Shown: piece by piece, positions 18,635-30,741 of the stretch
Layout of the letters: each line of letters begins with the position of its first letter
Numbering within the stretch: the first letter of the stretch is position 1
Origin: Chytridium lagenaria
Lineage: Eukaryota; Chytridiomycota; Chytridiomycetes; Chytridiales; Chytridiaceae
Direction: 5' to 3'
DNA: 64,000 nucleotides
Assembly (NCBI GenBank): GCA_025449115.1
Contig: JAHLKC010000117.1
Location: 62,001-126,000, forward strand
Translations under genes and position numbers: made by a program
Notes under the pieces: generated by a model
Databases searched by the model: none
Told to the model about the DNA's origin: nothing
The model's input: only the letters and a program-made list of their open reading frames with translations

Positions 18635-20425
18635 TTACATAATATATTTGTATAATACAGCACCTATGGCGGCAGCGGCTGCAAACTTCAACCAGGAAGA
18701 ATAGCTTTCAGAGTACCGTTTTGGAAGACCGTTGGATTGACAGGCCTTCCTATGCTCGATGGGCATCAATGACCTCCCGAACCACTCTTGTTGCCGATTG
18801 AACTAGAGGACGGTTCAGCATCCCTTCAACAAAAAAATTATTACCTGCCCTTCCATGAAACCAGCCACTGAGTAGCAGTCTCGGTTCCACCAAAAAAGAT
18901 ATTATCGACAGGTTTTCTTATCTCACTCGAAAATTGCGTCAACATCCCACGCTAAAGAGAGAGGCCGGACATCCTCCTGAAACTCCTCTTGGACCAGTCC
19001 TGATCACATAATGGATAGGGTGAAGAGCCTTCTCAGAGCCGAAAAGAACGGAAAGATGATCAAGAATGGCCTTTTTTGCGAGATTGTGATGGCATGGAGG
19101 ATAATACCGACCGTGTCCGCTATGAACATTAGAATTACCAAATAATAAAAAGGCATACCTTGCCACTACAGCTGTCAAAGTTGGTTTCCTCCATCCAAAT
19201 GAGTGGTATCGGTAACCATAGTAATAGTCCTGAATGAGACAAAGCGTGTCCAGACAACCCTTTCTCCTTCCAAAACGCATATTCATAAACCAGGACAACC
19301 TTTTCTAAATATCCATTGCTCCCCAACGCTGAAACAGATTTAATTTGGCAGCTGGTAGCATAGGAGTCCATTTTATCCGTGCTACTGCGATGGAGGAATG
19401 GCCATGATGACGAAACGAGCGCGGTAGGGTATGTTTGTAGATGATGTAAAGATGGTTATGACCCATCAGAGATGTTCTATCGAGTGCGTGAACGGCGGAA
19501 TTAAGGATTAAGCGCGAGGAAGGAATCTTGGAGGCGAGTCGTTTAGAAATGGTTTGGGCACCCTCACGGAGAAAAGCTTATGTGAGATTGAGGATTGTAA
19601 AAGAGACCGAAGCGGTTTGCCGGCAGCGTTCAGGGAATGGAAAACCAGAGGAGAGATATTTCTTCAGGATCCGCCCCAAACGAATAGCGCGCAACTTAGG
19701 TAAGGAGGATCAGTACGGAAAATTCAAAGGCTAGTCACTCACTAATGTCGAATAGCTTTCTAACCTGAGATGTCCAAGTATTGCCCCGTATCCATGCTGC
19801 AACAGACATGGAATCACACCCAAATGAGGAAGGGGATGACGTTGGATCTTCTATCGGAATATGCCGCGCTGCCATTCTAATTTAGCGACGCTTTGATATA
19901 GGTCTAACGTCGATGTTGAAGGGAACGGGCTGCTCTTGTCACAGTCATACTCGGTTCTCTGTCCTGCATCAAACTCCAGTATGTGCTTTCCATCTGTTGA
20001 TACAAGACAAGTATCAAGGCCGAGCTCTTGTACGAGTTTAAGAATATTTGGTTGGCTTTCCGTATCAATCCATGAGCCGCCTATAGGTATGGTAAACATT
20101 AGAATGCTGATGTTGAGAAATATAAACATCACGCATACCAAGATCCACCTTTCTGCCATCGACATCCTTCGACAAAGTTCTTCCTCCAACCCCGTCTCGA
20201 GCTTCTAGTACCAGAACGTCAAGTCCTAATGTGCAAATGGTTACGGCCATCCATGAATACTTATGCAAACCTGCTTCGAATAGCCTTTTTGCAGCAGTCA
20301 GCCCGGATATTCCAGCCCCCACAATGATGACCTAACGAGAGGAGATCCCGTTAGCCCGATGTATGCTTTGATAGGTGAGGGTGAACATCTGTCAAGGGGC
20401 GTCTCACATCGTATGTCTTTTGCAT
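18635..20425 (-). CDS. Flavin-containing monoamine oxidase with C-terminal tail anchor
   Basis: FAD-dependent oxidative deaminase. The first exon is only MQKTYD (ATG at 20423-20425). Exon 2 reads VIIVGAGISGLTAAKRLFEAG (dinucleotide-binding GxGxxG), exon 3 DVLVLEARDGVGGRTLS, exon 4 GSWIDTESQPNILKLVQELG. Further down are QKV-like KVVLVYEYAFWKEKGLSG and, near the C-terminus, NIFFGGTETATQW, the FAD-binding motif of MAO proteins. After NRPLVQSATRVVREVIDAHR the sequence ends in SSWLKFAAAAAAIGAVLYKY, a hydrophobic helix with short polar tail like the outer-mitochondrial-membrane anchor of MAO A/B. Frame breaks occur around 18740, 18870, 18985 and 19130-19180; the exons between 19340 and 19840 are poorly resolved. 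It may be a damaged gene, but breaks of this type are general in the window. Confidence 0.8.
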
Positions 20426-20520
20426 GATAAATCTGGAATTAAACGCTAATCAGACGATGCAAAATCAACTCTAACGTGTTTATTTTTGTAAATGGATGAT
20501 GAGAGTCTGGAGAACTCTTA

Positions 20521-22848
20521 TCAGAGAAACTTTTTTAAAAACGCTGCCGCGCACACCGCATGCCATTCTTTGACACCCTTCTGCGAAAAAACATGACCCT
20601 CTTTTCGCCCGACAAGAAGCCAAACCGGCACCCCTCGATTATGAAGAGCGTTCGCCATATTAACAGCTTCAGTCAAAGGTACTCGCGTGTCATGATCTCC
20701 CTGTGCGATATAAAGAGGAACGCTAACATCTTGAATGCGAGTAGATGGTGAGAGTCGAAGGAGGAAAGCTCGCTCGTCTGGATCTCTCTCATCACCATAC
20801 TCTTGCCGGCGGCGATCTCTTCTCCATGGACCTGGTTATTTAGCATAAATACTTAGAATGTTGCGGGAAACCAAAGGTTGTGTAGCAAACAAGGTCCAAA
20901 CGGTAGATTCTAAGAAGGTAACAAAGTTACTAATTCCACATGTCGACAAGCCACACTTAAGCGACGGATAGTAGCATAAGCTAATCATAGTCAACCATCC
21001 GCCATCTACAATTTCGATTTAGACTTAAGAACAATCTAATTCTGCTCACAGCTTGGCCCCATAATTCCGATTCTTTCGGGATCGTATTGAGGATGACTTC
21101 GAATCCAGTCAATCAGAGATCCGACATCCCTTTAGGTTATCAGTACTTGATAATACCAATAAAACTACTTTATGGCATCCTCGCGCTTCATCTTATCGTC
21201 CGCAGCCATATACTCCGACCCATACCCAGCGGAACCACGGATATTCGGCGCGACAACTGCAATACCCTCTACCTCAACAAGATAGCGGATACTCAATGAT
21301 CGGTTGATAAAGTATCTGAAAGTTATAAGATAACGTACGAAAATCCATAATAATGCTCACGTAGGCCTGAATTGAGATGCCGGGCCTCCATGTACGTATA
21401 TAAGTACCGGACGCAATCTTGAAGAAATCATAACTGGATTATAAACAAATGTCGGAATCTTTCGCCCATCATGAGATTCAAAATGTATCAACTCTGGATG
21501 CGGGCAAGTCTTTGGAACTTGGTCAACTCTAGTCACAACACTGTTTCTCGATATGTTCCCATCCTCTAGCAGGGTCAAGGAAGACAAGACAGATGTCCAC
21601 TTCAAGGTATTCAAATCAAGTTCAAATAGAGCTCCAGGAGACGATACACCTTCCGCCTGCACCAAAACTTTCGTTTTAACGGCATTACTAAAAAGTCCAG
21701 TGATAACACCAAAACCTGTCGGAAGTTCAATAACCTGATGGTTTCCATCGCTTTGTATCAATACCAGCACGCTCCAACCATCCTGGTTCAATGTCGTCAA
21801 ACAAGAATAATGATTTCCAAGCGGAAGCACGCGATCAACATCCCAAATTTGAGGAAGCAAGCTGGAAACTTGATGAGGAGTTGTGACGTGCCGTATTGCC
21901 GCAGCAAAAGGAGATGCTACGGTGACAAGGTCAAACTCGATCAGAGACAAGGAATTGCTGTATGCATTCGTGATGGCGTAGAAAGTGCTCTTCTCAGTTG
22001 AGGAACGAGAATGACAGATAACTATGTTGTTCACAGTATAATCTTTCTCAGCCGGGATATTGGGCAGTTGAGGTCGACTGGATTCAAACAAGCTGATTCC
22101 GATAAAGAAGAAATATTCACGACTGCTACCGTCCGCCGCGACGACGATTGCAGCTTTGCAAATAACAAATACTGATCCCCATATGAAAAACTCATTGGCA
22201 TCATGTAAGGTCCATCCGAGACAATAGCCAATATAGGCGACGATGAAAGCCACGACAATTTCGCATCACATCTTTTCCAGAGGTATATGTCTAAAGTAGA
22301 CGAGAGTCGGGCATTTGAGCAAAAAGCAATGATGGTTTCGGCCTCGTTCAGCACGACCTCATCAACCTTGACTCCGACACGGTTGAAAGTGAGCTGACGA
22401 AATTGCCAAGGAGAAGTAGGATCCTCAAATTCTGAATATAAACCTTCCCAGATATCAGGGTTCTCTGAACCATTGAGATCCTTGGTGAAGATAGCGCCAG
22501 TAGAGGTGGAATCCATCGGTATATATTCGATCCCAGATTAAAGCCGCTCGTCAAATATGTGATTCTCTGACACTTTCCATCAGCAGAAGCCGAAAATATC
22601 TCCCGTCCGCAACTGGTGTCGCTATATCCGCCAGGTCGCATATGGAGGTACAATGAGGCTGACTGGTGATCGTATCCCAACAACTTTGGTGCTTCCAATC
22701 TGCTGTACGCGAGTACTGAGTCTATAAGTGAGCTATCAATATGCTCATCTACCCCATAAGTTTCCACGTTAGCCATTGGCGTGGCCCTCGGGTTTATCTT
22801 GATGGCTTTCAAACTGCCATCAACAGTGACTTGCCCATGAATCTCCAA
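20521..22848 (-). CDS. Prolyl oligopeptidase family (S9) serine peptidase
   Basis: Alpha/beta-hydrolase peptidase with an N-terminal beta-propeller. The propeller is readable from MEIHGQVTVDGS (22848) through about 21480. The hydrolase part begins LRPVLIYVHGGPASQFRP, then VVAPNIRGSAGYG (oxyanion/NIRGS region) and DWIRSHPQYDPERIGIMGPS. Splicing at T/GTGAGC...TTGTAG/AT gives GIMGPSYGGWLTM, so the nucleophile motif GxSxGG is intact. Catalytic Asp is in AQGDHDTRVPLTEA and His in GRKEGHVFSQKG, just before the stop at 20521-20523. Frame switches near 22500 and 22200 split the propeller. The N-terminal exon upstream of the acceptor at 22849 is not identified. The gene is divergent from the acidic protein gene at 23066, with about 200 bp between. 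Confidence 0.85.
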
Positions 22849-23065
22849 CTGCCATCAAGCAGTTACAATCCCCTCAAATCAGTGTCCCCCGAAAGTGTGT
22901 AAACCTTCAAGCGTAGCAGTCGCAAGTACTCCCCCAACTTAACAGATGCGAGACGATTCTAAAGCAGCACCGACCGAGTCAGCATCCACAAACGAGGGGT
23001 GTCAAGTGTTGACAAAAAAATTAGTAGTTAATTTGGGCGGGTGATGAAGCATCGTTAATAGGGGC

Positions 23066-26000
23066 ATGGGAAGCGTCGATAAGAGCAACACACCGCTGTT
23101 TTTGGTGACAACCTACGACAGCGGTAATGCACTTCACGTCCCGGCAGAGTCAACACATCACCAGAGAGCGTTGACCGCTTCGGATGACTTGCTGCTGGAC
23201 GGCGAGCCTGATGACCTTTCTGAAGAAGACGGAGATGAGTTTACCGAAAGCTCAGTTTCCAACGTGGAAGACGAGGATGATGACGGCGATAATGGGGATG
23301 TTGAGGACGAAATGACAGACAATAGCTTAGGAGAGTTGAGAGTGAGGACGATGCTGAAATGAATGGGGCTGATGATGATTCTCTCGTGTCAAGCGACGAC
23401 AGCGAGGACGACGACGATGATGAAGACCAAGGAGGGATCCTTATTCATCGTGAGGGCCCACACATTCAGTCGGATTTTTCCGGCAGGCGATCAGTTTCAG
23501 GATCGTTCCAGAGGCCTTCATCGTCCACCTCTCACCCTCAGATACCGCAGAGGCAGTTCAAACGGAAGGACACTGTCCCACTTAAAGACGACTCAAACGA
23601 CGAGTGGAAACTCGAGCGGCTGGAACGTCTGAGTCGGCTGAAGACAGCGAGTTTCCTTATGACTCCACTGAGGAACTCGCACAACTTACATCACATTCAA
23701 TGCATCCATCATGGACTGCAAATAGCATTCGGCAAAACTCATCCATTCCGGCTCACGCAAGTGCATTAGATTATTTGTCTGGTGACGATGAGCAGCTCCA
23801 CTACTCGACAACATCTGGCGATGAGTACGTCCGTGGAAACCTATCAATGGATGAAAAAGTATGATTCGCTATCACCGCATGGAATCTACAATTATAGCTC
23901 AGGAATGTCTGCCAGTGGAAGTGACCAAGAAGAACTTCGTATCGTGATATCAGAGGACGAGAACACCGTGCCCTTCCAGCCGGCCCTCCTCTTCTCATCG
24001 TCCACGGCTCCCAAATGTCAGAGGAAAGCCTAGACGACAGCTTTAATCGCCTTGATCCAAGGGCAACTTTCATAAAGAATATATCGTCGGTCTCCTCGGA
24101 TCGTTCTCCCAGCTCTCATGGCTCTTTTCGTGGAATTGTGGACACCACAGAAGCCAAGGATCTCGCTAACCAAGTCGCCGACGATGACCCTTTTCTCCTG
24201 GAAATAATCAATATGACCGCCGCGAGAACACAAGAAAAGAAGAGCGTAGAAACTTCATCTCCGCAATCCCAAAGCTCGCCGGACGACATTTCTCCCGTTC
24301 ATGTTCCAGAAGTACCAACGAAAGAGTCACCAAAAGCGACGACTTCCACCGCAACAAACCTCCGCGTCCCCAGAGCAAAAGCGTACATGGAAGCTCGGTA
24401 CAAGCAGATGGAACAAATTGAAGCTATGGCGCGGAAAGGCGCCAAACTCAAGGATGGCCGGAGGGTCCGGTATAACCCGGTTGCCGTTATTCGTTGGCGT
24501 AGGGAAGTCTGGCAGAAGGCTATTCGAGATCGAACACGTGGTGGAGGGGCTGTTGGGGCCATTAATGTACGAACGACGCGTTCTAGTTATTGGCATGTTG
24601 GGAATTCGGAGCTAGCAGATTGGATGCGAGACGCTGTCATTTTACCACCCGAATTGAATGAGAAGGGGGATGATAAGGGAACCCGCCGCTCTGTCTCACT
24701 TACTCGAGATAGTAACGAGGCTCGTGCAAGGTCGGTTCGAACCTTCTCAACACATCGAAGCGCGGGTTCGGATCGGTCGCGGAACAGCACAACCACATTC
24801 CCATTTTTCTTTGCCTTCCAGGAGGCCCTGCATCGTCGTGACAGCCGAGGAGATGGCAGTGTGGCGTTTGTGGAGAAAATCCTGGAATGACCCCGAATGT
24901 TCCGGTCAATCGGGACCGGGCATCTAGTGATCCTTCTTCAGACTTAGCAATAGTGAATGGTCGAGGATTGCAGGAATCATCTGACTTTGCTCTACGAGAT
25001 GCAGCGGATGCCCCTCCTCCCGTTCCACTTGCTGCATCTGGAAAAGACGTCAAACATCGGAAAAGTCAGGATCTTCTTCGCTCATTCATCGCCCCAATGC
25101 CTCTCCTCTTCGACTGCTTTCAAATCCAACTGCAACAGTAAAAGCTAGCCATGGTGGGAAGGTTGAGGTGATTGAGCCAATTTACAGAGCCCGAAGACCG
25201 GGAAGCCTCGATCTTTTTTGAAAAGTTTTTGAACGGAACTTTGATTAGCGAGAGTGCTTCTGCAGAAAAGGATTCAAGTTTTCCTCCTTCCACCCAAATC
25301 ACATATACTACCAACGACGATGAAACATCAGAAATGACTGCAACCGGAACTCTCACAGAGTCTTCAGAGCCTTCCTCCTCCCGAAAGACAGATGCCACTG
25401 ACTCCTCTTTGAAAGAATACAAAAGAACAATGCAAAGCACCACCCCGAACAACTCAAGCAATCCACTCAAATCATCATCCTGATCGACCACGGTTTCCTT
25501 TCTTTGGTGGCAAGAAGCGCACCTTAGAAGCAGATGAAACTCACATAGGCCTCCTCAAAAATCGCTCAGGCGACAACAGACCTACTCCACTTAAACTCGA
25601 GCCCCCACCCACACTATTCCCCCGTCGTGCATCGGAGCCCCAACTCAACACCCCCTCAATAAGTCCAACAGAACCCTTCTTTGAATCCCGTCAAGACGCC
25701 AACCTTGAAAGAAAACTCTCCACAACCAACATTATCACACCCTGGGAAAACAGTGAACCTCCTCCACCTCACAACAGATCCGTTGTTGGCGTCATTACGG
25801 GCGCTACCAATGCCGTTGGAGGTGCTGTTTCAGGTGCTGCTGGATCCATTGTCGAAGCCGCAACCAACGTTAAAAGACGTTTACGCCGGGATCGAGACCG
25901 TGATGGTGAACCCTCTGCTATGCTGAAGGCGGTGCTGTCGTCAAGTGATCTCGTCGGTGTAGCAGCGCGTCAAATAGAGAAGAATGAGCCTGTTGACCAT

Positions 26001-26359
26001 GAAGGCTCCACACCTGCGCTCGAAGCCGACGCAGCGGAGGACCGCGTGAACGACGTAAATTGATCCGGGAGAAAATCATGAAAGATATGTTTAGACGGCC
26101 TGGCAAGGATCGTGAACAGCAGAGGAATTCCGTAACGGGTATGCCGAAGCGGAATAGTTTTAGTGAGACGGATCGAGTTGAGGGGGAGAGGCCTGAGAGT
26201 CGATTGGAGAGAGGGAGAGGAGGGAGAGGGCTAAATTGAAACGGAATGTTGAGGGCGGAGATGAGGATATGAAGGTGGAGAGTGCGATGATTGCGGAGAT
26301 GGGGAATAGGAAGGAGAAGATGTTTAGATTAGAAAAGAAAAAAAAAGGAGGAGTAATGT
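23066..26359 (+). CDS. Long acidic, Ser-rich protein of unknown function
   Basis: Starts MGSVDKSNTPLFLVTTYDSG at 23066. The product is dominated by Asp/Glu/Ser-rich disorder (DDLSEEDGDEFTESS, SSDDSEDDDDDEDQGG). A better conserved-looking basic helical patch, ARYKQMEQIEAMARKGAKLK followed by DGRRVRYNPVAVIRWRREVW, lies at about 24388-24515, then NSELADWMRDAVILPPELNE. The remainder is Ser/Pro-rich, with a small-residue segment GVITGATNAVGGAVSGAAGS at about 25790-25850 and a basic C-terminus. The composition continues smoothly across at least six frame changes (about 23345, 23630, 23860, 24010, 24850-25170, 25490 and 26060-26240), which argues for one gene with indels rather than many small ones. 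Two sites show SWHVGN-like order; otherwise I recognise no domain. Confidence 0.6.
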
Positions 26360-26444
26360 GAGTTCTTCTTTTTTGTTCTTGGTCAAAATGCGTGACTATT
26401 CATACCTTATTATTAGTCTATTAAGCGTGAAAGAGATTCGCCTA

Positions 26445-27857
26445 CCCAAACAACTTCGACAAAACGAAAGTCGCGACTAAAAGGGCCAAACTCATTAATC
26501 CTGAAAGTGAGGTTGGAGGAGGTGAAGTTGGTCCATCCAAAAGAAGTGGACGACGGAAAGGTAATATTCATTTCCATGCACACCGTACTAACCATTGCCA
26601 AAGATGTCGAAATAGTCCCTTAAAAATAAGCCCAGATCAAGTGCAATCAGCTCTTCAGGCAAATGATGTGTTCCCCGACCAGACATTTGAGCAGGTTGAA
26701 GTTGAACCACTGGCGTTACCAAATATTCAGGAGTCAGGAGACGGACTTGAGGTTCATGCTGTTGATTCGGCGGTTCCAAGTCAGTAGCTCCACTTTTGAG
26801 GATACAGAACTCGAGAAGTCGCTGCTCTCAATTGGCCGGCGCCTCCAGTATCAATTGGATTCTTTAATTGAGAAATCTCCCCAACTCAGACGTCTCTACG
26901 AGTGAGTCGTGCCCTACAGTTTTCATGACTAAATATAATTATAAGGACGAGATCATCAAAAAGCAGAATATTGCCGAAAAGTTCTCCATCCCTTTAGACC
27001 TCCTTGACCTCACACCTACGCCTCTCCGCGTCCTCGAACTCCATGCGCTTCACCTCCCAATTCCATCGCATCCCACCCCTTCCCTCCCGCCGTCCCACCT
27101 CCTTGCCCCTCTCCAAAAAAACACTGAGACCCTCGATCTGTTCACAAAGTCCCTTAAATCTTCCTCAGAGGCGATTGCGAATCTCATTGCCTCCATAGAG
27201 GACGACGAGAAAACCGTCAAAAGCATGGTGAAGCAGCTAGATGAGTTGGCGGTGGATGTGAATGAGACTTGGAGTCGAAAGTTGAAGGTTGTGGAGGATC
27301 GGGTGCAGCAGGATGAGAATAAGAGAATTGTGGCGAGAGGCGTTGGGAAGGAAATGTGGTATCAGGTTTTAGCGTATTGTTGACGGTTGAGTGGTTGCTC
27401 TGTTTTGACTATGAGTTTATTTTCGTAACTATTTTTTTGTTTGATTCTTTTGGCTGATTTGTTTTATAGCGGCCGCCTTCCTATTTGGTTGGTGTACCAA
27501 GGAATAAAGGTCGTCAAGTTTACGACCACTTTCGCAAGAAACCAAATTAAATCTTTTCAAGCACCACGTGCCATCGCCGCCTCCAAGAGTCCTGTCAATG
27601 GATCCTCCTCTACGCTCTCTCCACAAACTCTCAATGGTCTCTCCACTGAGCACTCTTCACAAGCCATCAACGGATTATCTACTACGCTCTCTCCACAAGC
27701 CGATGTTAGGAATAAGGACGTCAAACCTTCTGTGGAAGTTAACCCCGCCCTCTCACCTGCGTCTGCTTCAACGCCATTGCCTTCACAATCTGACTCTTCA
27801 ATACCTCTGGTTGATATATCGACTGATCCTCCTTTCTCTCCTGTACCTGCAACTTAA
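26445..27857 (+). CDS. Uncharacterised protein with coiled-coil-like centre
   Basis: The frame opens about 26445 with a basic N-terminal part (TKVATKRAKL, SKRSGRRKGN), then an acidic stretch ending VPSQ. After a frame slip near 26786 it continues EDTELEKSLLSIGRRLQYQL, then after an intron near 26900-26945 DEIIKKQNIAEKFSIPLDLL. A helical segment SEAIANLIASIEDDEKTVKS has heptad-like spacing. A second intron (about 27377-27468) joins YQVLA to GRLPIWLVYQGIKVVKF. The C-terminal third is Ser/Thr/Pro-rich, with a repeated LSPQTLNGLST/LSPQADVR phrase. No family recognised. The first exon may lie within 26350-26450. Confidence 0.5.
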
Positions 27858-28007
27858 ACCTCCCTGACATGTACCTCGTTTTCCACGCATGCATATTCTT
27901 TTACGTTCTTTTTTGCCCAAGCTGAATAATAATATCACGGTATACCTCACTGCAAAAGCTTTACGTTCAAGAGTTTCATAACATTTCAAATTTAAGTCAT
28001 TTTTATT

Positions 28008-29183
28008 TTATGGGTTCACCGCCATCCAACAATATCTCCTCTCTCGCTCTTCCACAAACCCAATCCCCATAAACATCCCTCGACTCGCCTCGTTCGTCAC
28101 AAACACATAACATTGTGGAAGTACATCACACCTATCGCATTCTCCTTTCAACCATTCCCGATGAGACAACGCGAGTGGACTTGCAGACCCTTGTGGCGAG
28201 GCCTTTGCGACGGTAGGACGGCGCGGTCGACGTCATCCCGATGATCAGGTTGATGTGGGTTAGACACCAAGACGCGGCGAGTTTGGCGTTGGAAAGGGAT
28301 CGCGCGACACGAGACATGGAGAGGAAGGGGTCGGTAGAGATAGCGCGTTTATGGTAGTCATGGTGGTATTTCACCATAACATTATCGTCAATCTTAAAAA
28401 CCTCATGAATGAGCTATTCAAAATAAAAGGTGGTTTACCTGCTGAAAATCCTCCGGACAAGCTCTATCCATGAAATACTTTTCCCCGTTCTCGTCATTCC
28501 ACTCAACACCCACCTTCACCTCCTCCTCATCCACCTTAACATCATCCGGAAACACATTAACGTCTCGCCATCAGGCTCCCTATACACCTTCACCGCAACA
28601 CTCTCCACAATGTCCGCATATCGGGTATCCAAAGCCGAGAAGAAAACGGACCGCGAGTAATCCGCTTCATCATCCATGATCCAAATATCCCCATCAGCGA
28701 TTGACCCGCTCCCCAAAAGACTAGCAACTTCACCATTTCAGAGATGACGTGAGTAACGAATTCACGGTTAGGGGTTGATGGGTCTCCCGGACCATCTCTG
28801 AAACCACACATTGGCCGCGACGTCCCGGTATCGAGCATCACCACGCCGGGGATGGCCGCGGTTGTCGCAGAGATGGAGTGAATATGGGCCATGTCATGGT
28901 GGTTGGAGACGGGAAGGCGATGAAGAGAGGAGGGATGTAGGTTGAGACTGCGTGGAGGAGGTTGTGGCGGGCGATGAGGGAGTTGACCGATCATGGTGGA
29001 GAGGATGGTCGGGGCTTGATGGGGTTTTTGGAGATGAGTGTGAGGATTGCGGTTATGGCGGCGATGGGGTCAGGAGAGGCTGGAGTGGGGATGGGATGAG
29101 GTGGGTAAGTTTGGAGATGGGCGAGGGCCATATTCCTGAATCCGTTCGTGCTGAGGTCTCAACGAGGGTGATGGTACACTCAT
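28008..29183 (-). CDS. GNAT acetyltransferase, GLYAT-like, copy A (inverted)
   Basis: First of three diverged paralogues. ATG at 29181-29183 (MSVPSPSLRPQ). Recognisable blocks in order: DPIAAITAILTLISKNP, PPLFIAFPSPTTM, GFRDGPGDP, IWIMDDEADYSRSVFFSALD with TRYADIVESVAVKVYREPDG, then after an intron near 28430-28395 PFLSMSRVARSLSNAKLAAS and WCLTHINLIIGMTSTAPSYR, where RRKGLATRV is the acetyl-CoA-binding Q/RxxGxG/A motif. It ends in GFVEERERRYCWMAVNP, stop 28008-28010. At least four frame shifts fall between 29100 and 28500. The C-terminal order (WCLTH... RxxGLA...) resembles glycine N-acyltransferase-like GNAT enzymes. It is head-to-head with copy B; substrate unknown. Confidence 0.72.
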
Positions 29184-29412
29184 AGTATGCTACGGTCTCG
29201 ACAGCGAATAAAAAACTCCGCTACATTGCCTTTTAAAGCACACCAGGATCAGATCGATTTTGAGTTTTTGACTGATTCTTGTGATTCAATTCATGGAAGA
29301 TAAGCAGGCGGTTTGTTTTGATTGAAGGAATTGTCATCAAGTGGAATGACAAATCCATCTCATTCCACGTTTTGCAAAAAACCTTTGAGGAGAGGCACAT
29401 TTCGGTCTAGAA

Positions 29413-30666
29413 ATGGACAAGACACCCATCGTCACCTCAGTGGAGACTGCAGTGAGGACTGATTCCGGAGTATGGCCCATAAACGCTGTTAAGGAGACGG
29501 ATGCTTACACTTCAAGGAAAAACTGGCTGGTTTCTATCCCAGCATCTCCTCAGGATAACCCACTGCTGTGGTCGACCACGCCCTCCATCTGCTCACCTCC
29601 TCAAGTCCCCTCTCCCCCGATTTCCCCCATATGATGGCGAAAGCACTCCTTCTCGCGCGTTTCTACATTCTAAATGACGCAGAGTTTGAGGTTCCACCTC
29701 TGTTCCTGATACCGAGGGAACCGGTGGAAGAGATAAACTGGGAGAAGTTTGAAGAGCTGGTAAAGAACCCTTCCGCTATCGCTGGGTTGGCCATCCTGGA
29801 ACTTGGACAGCGTACACAGTTCTGGTTCAAAGATGGACCCGGGGATGAAGGATCTACGCAGCAGTCTATGGTGAAAGCAACTCTTGCTGAACTGATTACA
29901 GTCGCGAGCCAGCGGAACGGTAGAGGCTCTTTTGCATTCTCGGATGCATGGATCTTGAACAAAGACGTTGATTACTCAAACACGGTGTTCTTTTACGCGA
30001 TTGATGCTCGGTATGCGGATATTATTCAAGAGATGGGAAAGCTGGTGTACCGGGAGCCGCCGGGGAGGCAGTATGTGTTCCCGCCTGATGTTGTGGTGGA
30101 TGAAGAGAGTACAAAATTGGGAGTTGAGTGGACGAGCGAAACTGGTGAAGAATTTATGCTGGATACAATATGCCCACAAGATCTTGTAAAGGTTGGTTAT
30201 TACAAATCGTTCTTTCTAATTTGATGCCCGCCCATATAGATGAGGAAACACCTTTACGTCAATTACGACCCCGGATACGTCCAAAACGTCATCTCCAAAG
30301 AACCTTTCATCACCATGTCCCGCGTTGCGCGATCCACCACCTCCGTCGACCCACTTTCCAGCCAGAACGGTCTCGCCATATCCTGGTGTCTAACGCATCT
30401 CAATCTATCCGTAGGCCTTACCACCACCCCCGGATTACCGTCGTCGTGGGATTGGCACACGAGTATGCCAGTCTCATGGACAGGCGCAACGAGATTGGTT
30501 CAGAGAACACGCCAAAGAGTTTCAAGGAAAGTTTATACCGCATTGCTATGCGTTTTTGACGAATTTGGCGAGTCATAATATGTTTACGGGGTTTGGGTAT
30601 CAAGAGACGATGGGGAGGACGTTTGTGTGGTTGGCGGTGAACCCGAAAGTTGAAAATGCGATATAA
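29413..30666 (+). CDS. GNAT acetyltransferase, GLYAT-like, copy B
   Basis: Starts MDKTPIVTSVETAVRTDSG. It shares with copies A and C the blocks KALLLARFYILN, PPLFLIPREPVEE, AGLAILELGQRTQFWFKDGP, DYSNTVFFYAIDARYADII and KLVYREPPGRQYVFPPDVVV. An intron near 30190-30240 separates LDTICPQDLVK from RKHLYVNYDPGYVQNVISKE and PFITMSRVARSTTSV. The acetyl-CoA-binding part follows AISWCLTHLNLSVGL, but the frame breaks near 30435, and the end (FTGFGYQETMGRTFVWLAVN) is in another frame, stop 30664-30666. Probably cytosolic N-acyl/acetyltransferase. Confidence 0.75.
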
Positions 30667-30741
30667 AGTATTTGATGAATAGTTAATAAGACCGTGACTT
30701 GTCCACAGTTTCTTTATTTTTAGCTCCGCACCGAACTTTTA

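Noticed and set aside
23066..24890. Five separate small genes
   Set aside because: The acidic Ser-rich composition continues across each frame change at overlapping ends, so one gene with indels is the simpler reading.
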